DNA of 64,000 bases from Pusillimonas noertemannii (GCF_003096595.1 NZ_QEKO01000002.1:683064-747063), one strand, 5' to 3'; shown: positions 1 through 8,581, numbered from the stretch's first letter. Translations and numbers: made by a program. The notes: generated by a model from the letters alone, not told the origin.

Positions 1-76
1 GCAGCGTGGGCAGGCTCTTGCAGTACTTCAATTGCGTAAGAAACTGTGCGGCGCTGGCCTGCGGAATGCTCGCCAT
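1..76 (-). CDS. N-terminal fragment of an unidentified protein (cut by window edge)
   Basis: An open frame starts with ATG at 76 on the minus strand and runs off the left edge, giving about 25 residues that begin MASIPQASAAQFLTQLKYCK. A purine-rich GGTCA stretch precedes the start. The fragment is too short to assign to a family. It is divergent from the aromatic-degradation operon that starts at 410, so it may be a regulator or another catabolic gene sharing the 77-409 promoter region; that is inference only. Confidence 0.4.
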   Translation of the reverse strand, partial: MASIPQASAAQFLTQLKYCKSLPTL

Positions 77-409
77 GATGTGACCCCTTCGTCTTATCCG
101 CTCGGCCCGGCCCGAAGCCTTTGATGTTCAGCCTGTTCACGCACGGCGGCCCTGTGACAAGATAATACCGGAATAGCGAGTCAGCCTTGCCTTGCAAGCC
201 TGAGCCCTGCCCTTGCAAGGCTAACTTCACTCCATTTGTATTGCAAATTTCCCATATTTCGATATTTTGGTAAAAATATAATGTACAATTTATCGAAATG
301 GCTGAAACAAGAAATTCTTAGAGACTTACCCTAGGCACAAGGCCGCCCCGCTCTTGCACAAGAGCCTGGCAAGCCGGCATCGCCTTACGGCCCCCTACAG
401 GAGATCCGC
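77..409. promoter_or_regulatory. Divergent promoter/operator region of the aromatic operon
   Basis: No gene is seen in these 333 bases. They contain an inverted repeat, TTTCGATA at 257-264 and TATCGAAA at 291-298, that brackets a good -10 hexamer TATAAT at 277-282. Two copies of the self-complementary octamer CTTGCAAG lie near 190-225. A 16-bp palindrome with arms GCTCTTG and CAAGAGC is at 350-365, 45 bases before the dioxygenase start. The layout fits an operator region for the operon, perhaps bound by its own IclR protein (2146-2937). The regulator assignment is inference. Confidence 0.5.
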
Positions 410-1234
410 ATGAATTACCTCGAGGCCGAACTCGACCACATGGAAATCGGCTCACCCGACCCCGAAAGGCTGGCGGGCTTCTACGCCCAGGCCCTGCAAC
501 TGAACACTTGGCCGGCCAATGACCGCATCCTGTGCGAGGGGCGCCATCGCCGCATGGTCATGCGGCAGGGCGAAGCCAAGTCGCTGCACTACCTGGCCTT
601 CAGGCTACCCTCCCTGCCGGCGCTTGCCGCCCTGCGCAGCCGGATTGAAGAAAAAGGCGTGGCGCCGCAGCCCTCGCCTTCGCCCTTCTTCGACAGCCAC
701 GCATTCATGGTTTCCGACCCCGACGGCAACCGCATCGTGTTCGGCCACGGCCCTCGCAACGGGCACAGCAGCGGCTTGCCCGCCAGGCTGCAGCACTTGG
801 CGCTGGGCACCACCCATATCGAAGCCATGATCGGCTTCTACACCGAGACCCTGGGCCTGCGCACCAGCGACAATGTCTATGCCGACGGCGATAGCCTGCG
901 CTCCACCTTTCTGCGCGCGGGCAATGAGCACCATGTCGTCGCCATCTTCAAGGCGGCCCGCAACTGCTTCGACCATCACTGCTACGAAGCCGGGTCGTGG
1001 GATCTCATCCGCGACTGGGCCGACCACCTGGCCACCCACGACATCCCGCTTGACTGGGGCCCGGGCCGCCATGGCCCCGGCGACAACCTGTTCTTCATGA
1101 TCCGCGACCCCGACCAGAACTGGCTTGAAATCTCGGCCGAGCTCGAACTGTGCCAAGATGACCGGCCCACAGGCAGCTGGCAGCATTGCGAGAAAACCCT
1201 CAACAGCTGGGGCAAGGCCTATCTGCGCAGCTAG
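410..1234 (+). CDS. Two-domain VOC extradiol ring-cleavage dioxygenase
   Basis: The 274-residue protein has two vicinal-oxygen-chelate modules, about residues 5-115 and 125-245, as in type I extradiol dioxygenases (catechol 2,3-dioxygenase and 2,3-dihydroxybiphenyl dioxygenase families). The C-terminal module keeps a plausible Fe(II) triad: His129 (LQHLALG), His189 or His190 (FDHHCYE) and Glu240 (NWLEIS). The conserved GPGRHGPGDN stretch lies near 218-225. Such enzymes cut a catechol ring next to the hydroxyls using O2. It heads an operon with an FAA-family hydrolase/decarboxylase, a flavin hydroxylase and an MhpD-type hydratase, so it is likely the ring-opening step. The ATG at 410 follows AGGAG. 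The substrate cannot be read from the sequence. Confidence 0.85.
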   Translation: MNYLEAELDHMEIGSPDPERLAGFYAQALQLNTWPANDRILCEGRHRRMVMRQGEAKSLHYLAFRLPSLPALAALRSRIEEKGVAPQPSPSPFFDSHAFMVSDPDGNRIVFGHGPRNGHSSGLPARLQHLALGTTHIEAMIGFYTETLGLRTSDNVYADGDSLRSTFLRAGNEHHVVAIFKAARNCFDHHCYEAGSWDLIRDWADHLATHDIPLDWGPGRHGPGDNLFFMIRDPDQNWLEISAELELCQDDRPTGSWQHCEKTLNSWGKAYLRS

Positions 1235-1284
1235 GGCTCGGCCCCACACACCCCATTCCCGAACACCACATCAAAGGACTACTC

Positions 1285-2139
1285 ATGCGTCTTCTCTCTT
1301 TTGTGACCCGCAGCGGCCAGGCCGGCTACGGCGCCCAGCTCGACGAACACCAGGTTGCCCATCTCAGTGCCCTGCTCGGCCATCGCTACCCCGACCTCAA
1401 GTCGCTGATCGGCGGCGGGCTGGACGAGGCCGATGCCGTGCTGCGGCTGGCGCCACGGCTTTCCACGCATGAAATCCATTTGCTTCCCGTCGTTCCCAAC
1501 CCGGGCAAAATCATCTGCGTGGGCCTCAACTATGAAGCCCACCGCCTTGAAACCGGGCGACCCGTAGAACAGCATCCCTCCATCTTTACCCGCTTTGCCG
1601 CCAGCCAGGTGGCCGCTGGCGACCCCATCATCCGGCCCACGGTCTCCACCAAGCTCGATTACGAGGGCGAGCTGGCCGTGGTCATCGGCCGGCCCGGACG
1701 ATACATCAGCGCCGAGCAGGCCTTCGAGCACGTGGCCGGATACTCGTGCTACAACGACGGCTCGGTGCGCGACTGGCAAAACCATTCGCACCAGTTCACC
1801 CCCGGCAAGAACTTTGTCGGCACCGGCGCCTTCGGCCCCGCCCTCGTCACCCGCGACGAGGTGGCCGACATTACGGCGCAAACCCTTACCACCCGCCTGA
1901 ATGGCCAGGTCATGCAGCAAACGCTGATCAGCGACATGATCTTCTCCATACCGCAAATCATCGCCTATGTATCGTCATTCACGCCGCTGGAAGCCGGCGA
2001 CGTCATCGCCACCGGCACGCCGGGCGGCGTGGGCGCCAAGCGCGATCCCAAGGTGTGGATGAAGCCCGGCGACGTCGTCGAGGTGGAAATCACCCAGGTG
2101 GGCCTGCTGCGCAACCCCATCGTCGACGAGCAAGCTTAA
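1285..2139 (+). CDS. Fumarylacetoacetate hydrolase family protein
   Basis: The 284-residue protein belongs to the FAA hydrolase / HpaG / 2-hydroxyhepta-2,4-diene-1,7-dioate isomerase family. Visible motifs are KIICVGLNYEAH near 75, the metal-binding segment DYEGELAVVIGR near 135, FTPGKNFVGTGAFGP near 170 and VIATGTPGGVG near 245. Members hydrolyse, decarboxylate or isomerise acyl-pyruvate products of ring cleavage with Mg2+. The ATG at 1285 follows AAAGGAC; an upstream in-frame ATG at 1186 lies inside the dioxygenase gene and lacks the family's usual N-terminus. The position directly after the extradiol dioxygenase suggests it acts on the ring-fission product or a later intermediate. Confidence 0.85.
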   Translation: MRLLSFVTRSGQAGYGAQLDEHQVAHLSALLGHRYPDLKSLIGGGLDEADAVLRLAPRLSTHEIHLLPVVPNPGKIICVGLNYEAHRLETGRPVEQHPSIFTRFAASQVAAGDPIIRPTVSTKLDYEGELAVVIGRPGRYISAEQAFEHVAGYSCYNDGSVRDWQNHSHQFTPGKNFVGTGAFGPALVTRDEVADITAQTLTTRLNGQVMQQTLISDMIFSIPQIIAYVSSFTPLEAGDVIATGTPGGVGAKRDPKVWMKPGDVVEVEITQVGLLRNPIVDEQA

Positions 2140-2145
2140 GTATCC

Positions 2146-2937
2146 ATGAAGCCCGATCGCAGCAGCTCCATTGATCGCATCCTCTCCATACCGCGCCTGT
2201 TCACCGAAAGCAGGCCGGTGTGGACAGTGGAAGAAGTGGCGCGTGAATTCGACCTGCCCGTCAGTACCACCTACCGGTACTTTCAAAGCCTGATCAAGTT
2301 CGAGCTTCTTGACGAGGCCCCTGCAGGCGGCTACTGCCTTGGCCCCGCCTTCATCGAGTTCGACCGCTCTATACGCGTCAGCGATCCGCTGTGGCAGGTG
2401 GCCGAGCCCATCGTCGATACGCTGGCCAAGGCGATGGAGCCCGGCACGTCGCTGATCCTGTGCCAGGTATACCGCCGCAAGGTCATGTGCATACACCAGC
2501 GCGTCATCGGGCCGCTGCATCCCTCCATCGGCTACGAGCGCGGCAAGCCCATGCCCATGTTCCGCGGCGCCACGTCCAAGGTCATACTGGCCCACCAGCC
2601 CTGGCGCCACCAGAAGCGCGAGTTCGAAAACAATGAAAGCGAACTGCGCGCCCTGGGCCTGGGCGCCGACTGGAAAAGCTTCAGCGGCGCCCTGCGCGAC
2701 ATCCGCAAGCGCGGCTACTGCGTTTCACGCGGCGAGGTCGACGCCGGGCGCATGGGCATCGCCGCGCCCATTTTCGACTCCAGCAACCGTGCGCTGCGCA
2801 GCCTCAGCGCCGTGGTCTGGCAGCAAGATGTCGATGCCGCGCGCGAAGACCGCATCGTCACCAGCGTGGTCGCCGCCGCCAGCCGCATCAGCGAAGCGCT
2901 AAGCCGCGCCGAAACCCAGCACAGCCATGAATCCTGA
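2146..2937 (+). CDS. IclR-family transcriptional regulator
   Basis: The 263-residue protein has an N-terminal winged helix-turn-helix (about residues 10-65, with VEEVAREFDLPVSTTYRYF as the recognition region) and a C-terminal IclR effector domain (about 85-255). IclR proteins usually repress or activate aromatic catabolic operons in response to a pathway metabolite. The gene sits inside the operon it probably controls, 6 bases after the FAA-hydrolase gene, and overlaps the next gene by 11 bases. This ties regulator synthesis to that of the enzymes. The inverted repeats in 77-409 are candidate binding sites (inference). Confidence 0.9.
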   Translation: MKPDRSSSIDRILSIPRLFTESRPVWTVEEVAREFDLPVSTTYRYFQSLIKFELLDEAPAGGYCLGPAFIEFDRSIRVSDPLWQVAEPIVDTLAKAMEPGTSLILCQVYRRKVMCIHQRVIGPLHPSIGYERGKPMPMFRGATSKVILAHQPWRHQKREFENNESELRALGLGADWKSFSGALRDIRKRGYCVSRGEVDAGRMGIAAPIFDSSNRALRSLSAVVWQQDVDAAREDRIVTSVVAAASRISEALSRAETQHSHES

Positions 2938-4591
2938 CCACCGCATACCCGTCGCCATCGTGGGCGCCGGCCCCATCGGCCTGACCCTGGCGAACCTTCT
3001 GTCGACCTACGGCGTGCCTGTAGTGCTGCTGGAAAAAAACAGCACCACCGTGCAGCAGCCGCGTGCCATCTCCATCGACGATGAATCGCTGCGCACCCTA
3101 CAGGTCGCCGGCCTGGCCGACGAGATGCTGAAGCTGTGCGCCCTGGACTACGGCTCGGTGTACCTCGATACCAGGCGCCGTCCCTTTGCCAAGGTGTCGC
3201 CCAGCACCGCCGAGTTCGGCTATCCCAGGCGAACCGCATTCAGCCAGCCGCAGCTCGAAGCCCTGCTGCGCGAAGGCCTGGGCCGCTTCGGCACAGTGGA
3301 TGCGCGCTTCGGCCATGAAGTCACCCACTTGCAGCAAAATGAATCAGGCGCCGTCCTGCAGGTGCGGGCCGTCGACGGGGCCCAATACACCTTGCACGCA
3401 CAGTACGTGGCCGCCTGCGACGGCGGACGCAGCCCCTTGCGCCACATGCTCGATATCGGCATGAGCGGCCATACCTACGAAAAAAAATGGCTGATCATCG
3501 ACCTGGAGGGCACGCGCGACAACTTTCGCGAAACCCGCGTCTATTGCGACCCCCGGCGGCCCGGCATCAACCTGCCCGGCCCCGGCCAGACCCGGCGCTT
3601 CGAATTCATGCTGCTCGACGGCGAAACCGACGAGCAGGTTACCGACGAGGCTTTCGTGCGCCGGCTGCTGCGCGACCATGGGCCCGATGAAAACGCCCAC
3701 ATCGTACGCAAGCAGGTCTATACCTTTCATGCGCTCATGGCCCAGCAGTGGCGCAAGGGCCGGGCCTTCCTGCTGGGCGACGCCGCCCACCTCACGCCCC
3801 CCTTCGCCGGCCAGGGCCTCAACAGCGGCCTGCGCGATGCCGCCAATCTGGCCTGGAAGCTGGCGGGTGTCGTGCAAGGCAGGCTGCACGCCAAGGCGCT
3901 CGACAGCTACCAGCAGGAACGCCCCGAGCATGCCTGGCAGCTTATCGAGATGGCCATCACCCTGGGCCGCATCATGATGCCCGACACCATGTCCAAGGCA
4001 CATCTGATTCAAAGCGGCTTTCGCGCACTGCGCCTGGTTCCGCCGCTTAACGACTACATCACCCAGATGCGCTACAAGCCCAAGCCGTGCTTTTCCAAGG
4101 GCTTTTTCGTGGCCGACGGCGCCGCGCCGCGCGATACCCTGGTGGGCCGCATGCTTACCCAGCCTCTGGTCGAGACGCAAGACCGGCAAACCAGGAAGCT
4201 GGACGAAGTGCTGGCAGACGGCTTCGCCCTGCTGGCCTTTGCCGACGACCCGCAAAAAGCGTTCGACGGCCTGCCCGCCATGCAGTTCGAAGAACGCCTG
4301 GGCATCAACCGCGTTTGCATCACCTCCAGGTTTTACAATCCCTTCGAAGCGCCCCAGGGTGTCGTCGCCGTGCGGGACAAGACCGGCGCGTTTGAAGAAC
4401 GTTACCCCGGTGCACGCGATTATTGGCTGCTGGTCAGGCCCGATAGATATGTGATGGCCAGGATTCCGCGCAAAGCGGCCAACGCAACGGTGGACGCTTT
4501 GCAGCGGCTGCTGTCCCCGCCCGAGGCGCCATGCGCCGAGCCGGCCCCAGGCGCCGCCCTTGAGGTCGCAACATGCAAGGAAACCCCATGA
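2927..4591 (+). CDS. FAD-dependent aromatic hydroxylase (MhpA/PheA-like)
   Basis: The 554-residue protein is a class A flavoprotein monooxygenase. It has the N-terminal dinucleotide-binding motif GAGPIG (about residues 11-19), the mid-protein FAD/NADPH region (CDGGRSP near 165) and the FAD-ribityl motif GDAAHLTPPFAGQG near 284. It resembles 3-(3-hydroxyphenyl)propionate hydroxylase and related phenol hydroxylases, which add an ortho hydroxyl with NAD(P)H and O2 to make a catechol. It would supply the substrate of the extradiol dioxygenase at 410. The start overlaps the IclR gene and the stop overlaps the hydratase start by 4 bases, so the genes are translationally coupled. The exact phenolic substrate is unknown. 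Confidence 0.88.
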   Translation: MNPDHRIPVAIVGAGPIGLTLANLLSTYGVPVVLLEKNSTTVQQPRAISIDDESLRTLQVAGLADEMLKLCALDYGSVYLDTRRRPFAKVSPSTAEFGYPRRTAFSQPQLEALLREGLGRFGTVDARFGHEVTHLQQNESGAVLQVRAVDGAQYTLHAQYVAACDGGRSPLRHMLDIGMSGHTYEKKWLIIDLEGTRDNFRETRVYCDPRRPGINLPGPGQTRRFEFMLLDGETDEQVTDEAFVRRLLRDHGPDENAHIVRKQVYTFHALMAQQWRKGRAFLLGDAAHLTPPFAGQGLNSGLRDAANLAWKLAGVVQGRLHAKALDSYQQERPEHAWQLIEMAITLGRIMMPDTMSKAHLIQSGFRALRLVPPLNDYITQMRYKPKPCFSKGFFVADGAAPRDTLVGRMLTQPLVETQDRQTRKLDEVLADGFALLAFADDPQKAFDGLPAMQFEERLGINRVCITSRFYNPFEAPQGVVAVRDKTGAFEERYPGARDYWLLVRPDRYVMARIPRKAANATVDALQRLLSPPEAPCAEPAPGAALEVATCKETP

Positions 4592-5367
4592 GCTTGAGTG
4601 ACGATCAGATCCTGGAACTGGCGCAGTCCCTTTGGCAGGCCGAACAAACCCGCCAACCCGCGGCCCTGCTGTCCCAAAAGCATCCAGGCCTGGACGAAGC
4701 CGACGCCTATCGTATTGCAGCGGCCAAGCTGCAGCTTAGAAACCGCAAGTCCACGGGCTATAAGCTGGGCTACACCAGCGCGGCCATGAGGCTTCAAATG
4801 AACATCTCGTCGCCGAACTACGGGGTGCTCACCGAAGACCAGCTCGTCCGGGGTAGCGAGTTGCCTTATGACGCGCTGATCCATCCTCTGGTCGAGCCCG
4901 AGATCGCCATCCGGCTGAACGAAGGCCTGCCGCGCGCAGACATGCACGACCGAAATTCGGTACTGGCCGCCAGGCCTGAGTACATGCTTGCCATCGAAGT
5001 TTGCGACACCCGCTATCCCACGTACCAGTTCAAGGCGGTGGACAACATCGCCGACAACAGTTCGGCGGCCCGGTATGTGCTTGGGGAACCCGCGCCCATA
5101 AACCCCGACACCGACCTGAGGGCCCTGGGCATCGAACTATGGATCGACGACGAGCTAAAAGACCAGGGCGTCGGCGCCAACGCGCTGGACGATCCCTTGC
5201 TTGCGGTCGCATGGCTGGCCAACCGACTGGGCCAGGAAAACAAAAGCATTCAAGTGGGCGACGTGATCTTGACGGGCGGGCTGACCAAGGGATACCTGGT
5301 GCAGCGCGGTCAACGCGTCGCCAATAAATCCGCCGGCCTTGGAGCCGCTACCGTACGCTTCGTGTAG
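4588..5367 (+). CDS. 2-keto-4-pentenoate hydratase family protein (MhpD/DmpE-like)
   Basis: The 259-residue protein matches the 2-hydroxypenta-2,4-dienoate hydratase / 4-oxalocrotonate decarboxylase family. Motifs are GYKLGYTSAAMRLQM near 54, the acidic metal-site segment LVEPEIAIRL near 100, and VILTGGLTKG near 230. Hydratases add water to the dienoate from meta-cleavage to give 4-hydroxy-2-oxovalerate; decarboxylase homologues act one step earlier. The ATG at 4588 was chosen over 4573 because AAGGA lies 7 bases upstream and it makes an ATGA overlap with the hydroxylase stop. No aldolase or acylating aldehyde dehydrogenase follows, so the lower pathway must be elsewhere. Confidence 0.85.
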   Translation: MSLSDDQILELAQSLWQAEQTRQPAALLSQKHPGLDEADAYRIAAAKLQLRNRKSTGYKLGYTSAAMRLQMNISSPNYGVLTEDQLVRGSELPYDALIHPLVEPEIAIRLNEGLPRADMHDRNSVLAARPEYMLAIEVCDTRYPTYQFKAVDNIADNSSAARYVLGEPAPINPDTDLRALGIELWIDDELKDQGVGANALDDPLLAVAWLANRLGQENKSIQVGDVILTGGLTKGYLVQRGQRVANKSAGLGAATVRFV

Positions 5368-5468
5368 GCACCGTTCCCCCACCCTGCTATTTTCCAGCTG
5401 GCGGGCATGCGGCTTGCCGGCTCAATTTTCTGCCCTTGGCAAGCAATGCCCGCCCCAGGAGACCCGCC

Positions 5469-5948
5469 ATGCCCAGCAAGAACACCATTTGCCTCTGGTA
5501 CGACAGCGACGCACTGGACGCCGCAACCTTCTATGCCCAGACATTTCCCGACAGCTCGGTGGGGAATGTTCTGCGCGCCCCCGCCGACTTTCCTTCGGGA
5601 AAGAAGGGCGACGTCCTGACTGTCGAGTTCAAGGTAATGGGCATCCCCTGCCTGGGCCTGAACGGTGGGCCCGCATTCAAGCATAGCGAAGCATTTTCGT
5701 TCCAGGTGGCCACCGACGACCAGGCCGAGACCGACCGCCTGTGGAACGCCATCGTGAAGAACGGCGGCCAAGAGAGCGACTGCGGTTGGTGCAAGGACAA
5801 GTGGGGCCTGTCATGGCAAATTACACCGCGTATCCTGACCGAAGCAATCAACGACCCCGACCCGGCCGCCGCCAAACGCGCCTTCGAGGCCATGATGACG
5901 ATGCGCAAGATCGACATCGCCGCAATCGAGGCCGCCTGGCGGGGATAG
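5469..5948 (+). CDS. PhnB-like VOC superfamily protein
   Basis: The 159-residue protein matches the PhnB-like / 'demethylubiquinone methyltransferase' VOC group. It starts with a KNTICLWYDSDALDAATFYA segment, has the core GIPCLGLNGGP near 60, and ends with the family signature WGLSWQITPRIL near 117 followed by an AFEAMMTMRKIDIAA helix. Despite older names, these single-domain proteins have no proven methyltransferase activity and their function is mostly unknown. The ATG at 5469 was chosen because AGGAG lies 8 bases upstream. The gene stands alone and converges on the DMT exporter 19 bases downstream. Confidence 0.85.
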   Translation: MPSKNTICLWYDSDALDAATFYAQTFPDSSVGNVLRAPADFPSGKKGDVLTVEFKVMGIPCLGLNGGPAFKHSEAFSFQVATDDQAETDRLWNAIVKNGGQESDCGWCKDKWGLSWQITPRILTEAINDPDPAAAKRAFEAMMTMRKIDIAAIEAAWRG

Positions 5949-5966
5949 GCCTTGCGCTGGTCCTGT

Positions 5967-6908
5967 CTACTGTCGCCCGCGCGGCGAACGGGCAGCCAGT
6001 TTCGCCCGGCTGCCTGCGATAAGCGCGACGCCCAGCGCGATCAGGCCCGCCCCCGGCAGCAAGCCGGCAGGCGGCGCCTCGTTTTGCAGGTAGATGGCCA
6101 CGGGCACGGCAACGACCGCGCCCACCGAGCCGAGCAAGCTCAACAATACCGGGCCTCCGGTTTTCTGCAGCAGGAAAAGCACCTGGAACTGGGCGGCAAA
6201 CACAAAGGCCTGCGCCAATGTCAGCACGACAGGCAGGCTGCGATCCATCGGCACTGCCAGAGAATAGCCCGGCAGCATGCTGAACAGCATCAGCATGAAG
6301 ACAGCCACGAACAGCATGCCCGTTGCCAGGGCATGCGCCGAAACGCCCGCCGGCCACTTCAAGGTCCTGTATATATTGCCCACGGCGAGCAAGGCCGGTC
6401 CCAGCAAAACCAGCACCGTCCAGAACAAGTCTGCGTCTGAAGCGATTTGCCGGCTAGCTGCCAGGACCCCCGCCCCGCCCAGGGCCGCGACGACACCCAG
6501 CGCCCGCGCCCACTGGAAGCCCTCCATGCCCATCGCAAGCGCCCCCGCGTATGTCAGCAATGGAGGCAGCGCGATCATCAGCGCCACAAAGCTGGCGCCC
6601 ACGTGCGGGATGGCCTCAAAAAAGATGAAGTTGGGCCCGGCAACACCCACCAGCGCGGCCACCGCGTAATACTTGATGCTGCGGTTGTTGAGTGGCGGCA
6701 AACTGCCGCGCAACGCCGCCCCTGTCAGCAAAAGCAGAGCGGCACCGGCAAGCGACCACGTCAGGAAGGCCAGCGGCGTCATCCCGATTCCCACTGCCAG
6801 CTTGGCCAGGTTGGTGGACACGCCCAGCAAGCCCCCGCCTGCAAAAAGAAGAAGCACGGGCAGCAAGCGCGATTTTTTTCCACGCGAGACGGTTGATTGG
6901 GCAGACAT
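5967..6908 (-). CDS. EamA/DMT-family transporter
   Basis: The 313-residue protein has about ten hydrophobic segments in two EamA repeats (about residues 15-145 and 160-300), typical of drug/metabolite transporters. These inner-membrane proteins export amino acids, drugs or metabolites; the cargo cannot be read here. The gene is divergent from a MarR-family regulator, with two palindromic sites in the 83-base gap, a classic layout for an exporter induced by a ligand of the MarR protein. A DMT exporter of similar length is also found at 37662-38603. Confidence 0.85.
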   Translation of the reverse strand: MSAQSTVSRGKKSRLLPVLLLFAGGGLLGVSTNLAKLAVGIGMTPLAFLTWSLAGAALLLLTGAALRGSLPPLNNRSIKYYAVAALVGVAGPNFIFFEAIPHVGASFVALMIALPPLLTYAGALAMGMEGFQWARALGVVAALGGAGVLAASRQIASDADLFWTVLVLLGPALLAVGNIYRTLKWPAGVSAHALATGMLFVAVFMLMLFSMLPGYSLAVPMDRSLPVVLTLAQAFVFAAQFQVLFLLQKTGGPVLLSLLGSVGAVVAVPVAIYLQNEAPPAGLLPGAGLIALGVALIAGSRAKLAARSPRGRQ

Positions 6909-6925
6909 TTCAGCTTTGGTTCAAG

Positions 6926-6945
6926 TTATCTTGACATCAAGATAA
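6926..6945. promoter_or_regulatory. MarR-type operator 1
   Basis: TTATCTTGACATCAAGATAA is a 20-bp palindrome with 9-bp perfect arms around a central CA. ATCTTGA/TCAAGAT half-sites are typical of MarR-family operators. It lies 18 bases upstream of the DMT exporter start, where binding would block that promoter. Confidence 0.8.
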
Positions 6946-6952
6946 ACCATTA

Positions 6953-6971
6953 ATATCTTGACGTCAATCTA
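6953..6971. promoter_or_regulatory. MarR-type operator 2
   Basis: A second, less perfect copy contains the TATCTTGACGTCAA core (palindromic TTGACGTCAA at 6958-6967). It is centred 27 bp from operator 1 and 20 bases upstream of the MarR gene. It probably mediates autorepression. Confidence 0.7.
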
Positions 6972-6991
6972 TTCTGGGGCACAATTGCGGC

Positions 6992-7483
6992 ATGGACCAT
7001 GTAGATCAGATCCTCGCCCAGTGGCATCAAGAACGCCCCGATCTCGACGTAGATGCAATGGGCACCCTCGGCCGCATCCAAAGGCTGTCGCGCCACGTGC
7101 TGCGCGAAATGGAAGACACTTTTTCCCGGTTCGGATTGAACCGTGCAAGCTTCGACGTGTTGGCAACCTTGCGCCGCCTTGGTCCGCCCTACGCCCTCTC
7201 GCCAGGCGACCTCATGGCCTGGACCATGGTCACCTCTGGCACCATGACCCACCGCATCGACCAGCTTGAAAAAGCGGGGTTTGTGGAACGGATCCGCAAC
7301 CCGCAAGATGGACGCGGCTTCCTGATTTCACTTACGCCGCGCGGGCTGGAAATCATCAATGAAGCGGTCACCGCGCACGTGCAGACACAGGCCCGGCTGG
7401 TGGCCGGCCTGACGAAGAAACAGCGTGCGCAGATGGATGAGTTGTTGCGGGTGTTTCTTGCGAGGCTGGAAGGCGGGGAGTAA
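6992..7483 (+). CDS. MarR-family transcriptional regulator
   Basis: The 163-residue protein has the MarR winged-helix fold. A dimerisation helix runs over about residues 5-30, the helix-turn-helix covers about 60-100 (LSPGDLMAWTMVTSGTMTHR), and the wing carries the signature RIRNPQDGRGFLISLT near 103. MarR proteins are dimeric repressors released by small phenolic or oxidant ligands. It is divergent from the DMT exporter, and the two operators in the gap make it the obvious local repressor of both genes. The ATG is at 6992; no strong ribosome-binding site is visible. Confidence 0.92.
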   Translation: MDHVDQILAQWHQERPDLDVDAMGTLGRIQRLSRHVLREMEDTFSRFGLNRASFDVLATLRRLGPPYALSPGDLMAWTMVTSGTMTHRIDQLEKAGFVERIRNPQDGRGFLISLTPRGLEIINEAVTAHVQTQARLVAGLTKKQRAQMDELLRVFLARLEGGE

Positions 7484-7551
7484 ATAAGCCGATTGACGAT
7501 GCAAGCGTCAAGGACTACAAGGTGAGCGTCAGGTTCATTCCGGAAACCGCA

Positions 7552-8463
7552 ATGAAAAACCATGAGCACTGGCCGTTCCTGCACTCCTTTGTCAAGGTCG
7601 CCGAGGCAGGCAGCTTTACGCTGGCAGCAGAACGACTCGAGATTTCCAAATCTCATTTAAGCAAGCAAATTTCCCAGCTCGAGCAGAACCTGGGTACGCA
7701 GCTGCTTGTCCGTACAACGCGAAAGATGAAGCTGACCGACGAAGGCGAGCAGCTTTACCTGAAATGCACGCGCTTGTTCGGCGAGCTCGAAGAGGCAGTA
7801 CAATCCGCGGCCAATCCGGACTCTCAACTTGCAGGGCATCTGCGAGTGGTATGTCCGGACATCATAGGAGAGCAGTATGTGGCCCGCGCGGCGACCGAGA
7901 TAAGCAAGCTGTATCCCCAGTTGCAAGTCGACGTTCAAGTAACCATGCGGACTATAGACTTGATCGCCGAAGGTTACGACATTGTGGTCCGGTTCGGCGA
8001 TCTCGACGATTCGTCGCTTAGGGCCCGGCAAGTTTTTGCTTTGCCTCACGTCGTCTGTGCTTCGCCGGCCTATTTTTCCGAACACGGCGTGCCGGACAGC
8101 ATCGACCAGCTTGAGGCGCATAATTGCCTGAAATCTGCCTTCGAGCCCTGTGTGCCCTGGCACTTTGCGGTGGACGGCAAACAGATAGAATTTCTGCCCA
8201 AGGGAAGCTGGACAAGCAATAGCGGCCCCGCGCTGGTCAACGCAGCCTTGCAGGGCGTAGGAATCTGCCGCTTGCCAGAAATTTACTTGCGGACCCATAT
8301 CAACGCCGGAACACTGGTTCCTGTCCTCGAAGAATTTCGCTCCAACCCATTGCCGGTCTGGATGGTTTACCCAAATTCCCGATACACCCCCGCCAAAGTA
8401 CGTATGTTCATCGATTACTTCAGCGACAATATTGAACGCCTCATCCGGGTGTGTCCGGTCTAG
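7552..8463 (+). CDS. LysR-family transcriptional regulator
   Basis: The 303-residue protein has the LysR N-terminal helix-turn-helix (FVKVAEAGSFTLAAERLEIS, then SHLSKQISQLEQNLG, about residues 10-45) and a periplasmic-binding-like effector domain (about 90-295) of the CrgA/AaeR-like group. The ATG at 7552 was preferred to 7522 because it gives the usual family N-terminus and follows GGAAA. The stop is 118 bases before a Rieske oxygenase gene on the same strand. LysR activators usually control a neighbour, so the Rieske/EthD pair is the likely target (inference). Confidence 0.88.
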   Translation: MKNHEHWPFLHSFVKVAEAGSFTLAAERLEISKSHLSKQISQLEQNLGTQLLVRTTRKMKLTDEGEQLYLKCTRLFGELEEAVQSAANPDSQLAGHLRVVCPDIIGEQYVARAATEISKLYPQLQVDVQVTMRTIDLIAEGYDIVVRFGDLDDSSLRARQVFALPHVVCASPAYFSEHGVPDSIDQLEAHNCLKSAFEPCVPWHFAVDGKQIEFLPKGSWTSNSGPALVNAALQGVGICRLPEIYLRTHINAGTLVPVLEEFRSNPLPVWMVYPNSRYTPAKVRMFIDYFSDNIERLIRVCPV

Positions 8464-8581
8464 ATACGCTCCCCTGATTGTTGACTATGGCACAACAGTC
8501 TAATGGCGTCGGCACTATTTATGCCGGTCGACGTCGCCGATAGACTTCTCATACAAGAACGACACAAGAGGAGGCTATGCG

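Noticed and set aside
605-1249. A 214-codon minus-strand frame opposite the extradiol dioxygenase
   Set aside because: Shadow frame; the plus-strand dioxygenase has clear metal-ligand motifs.
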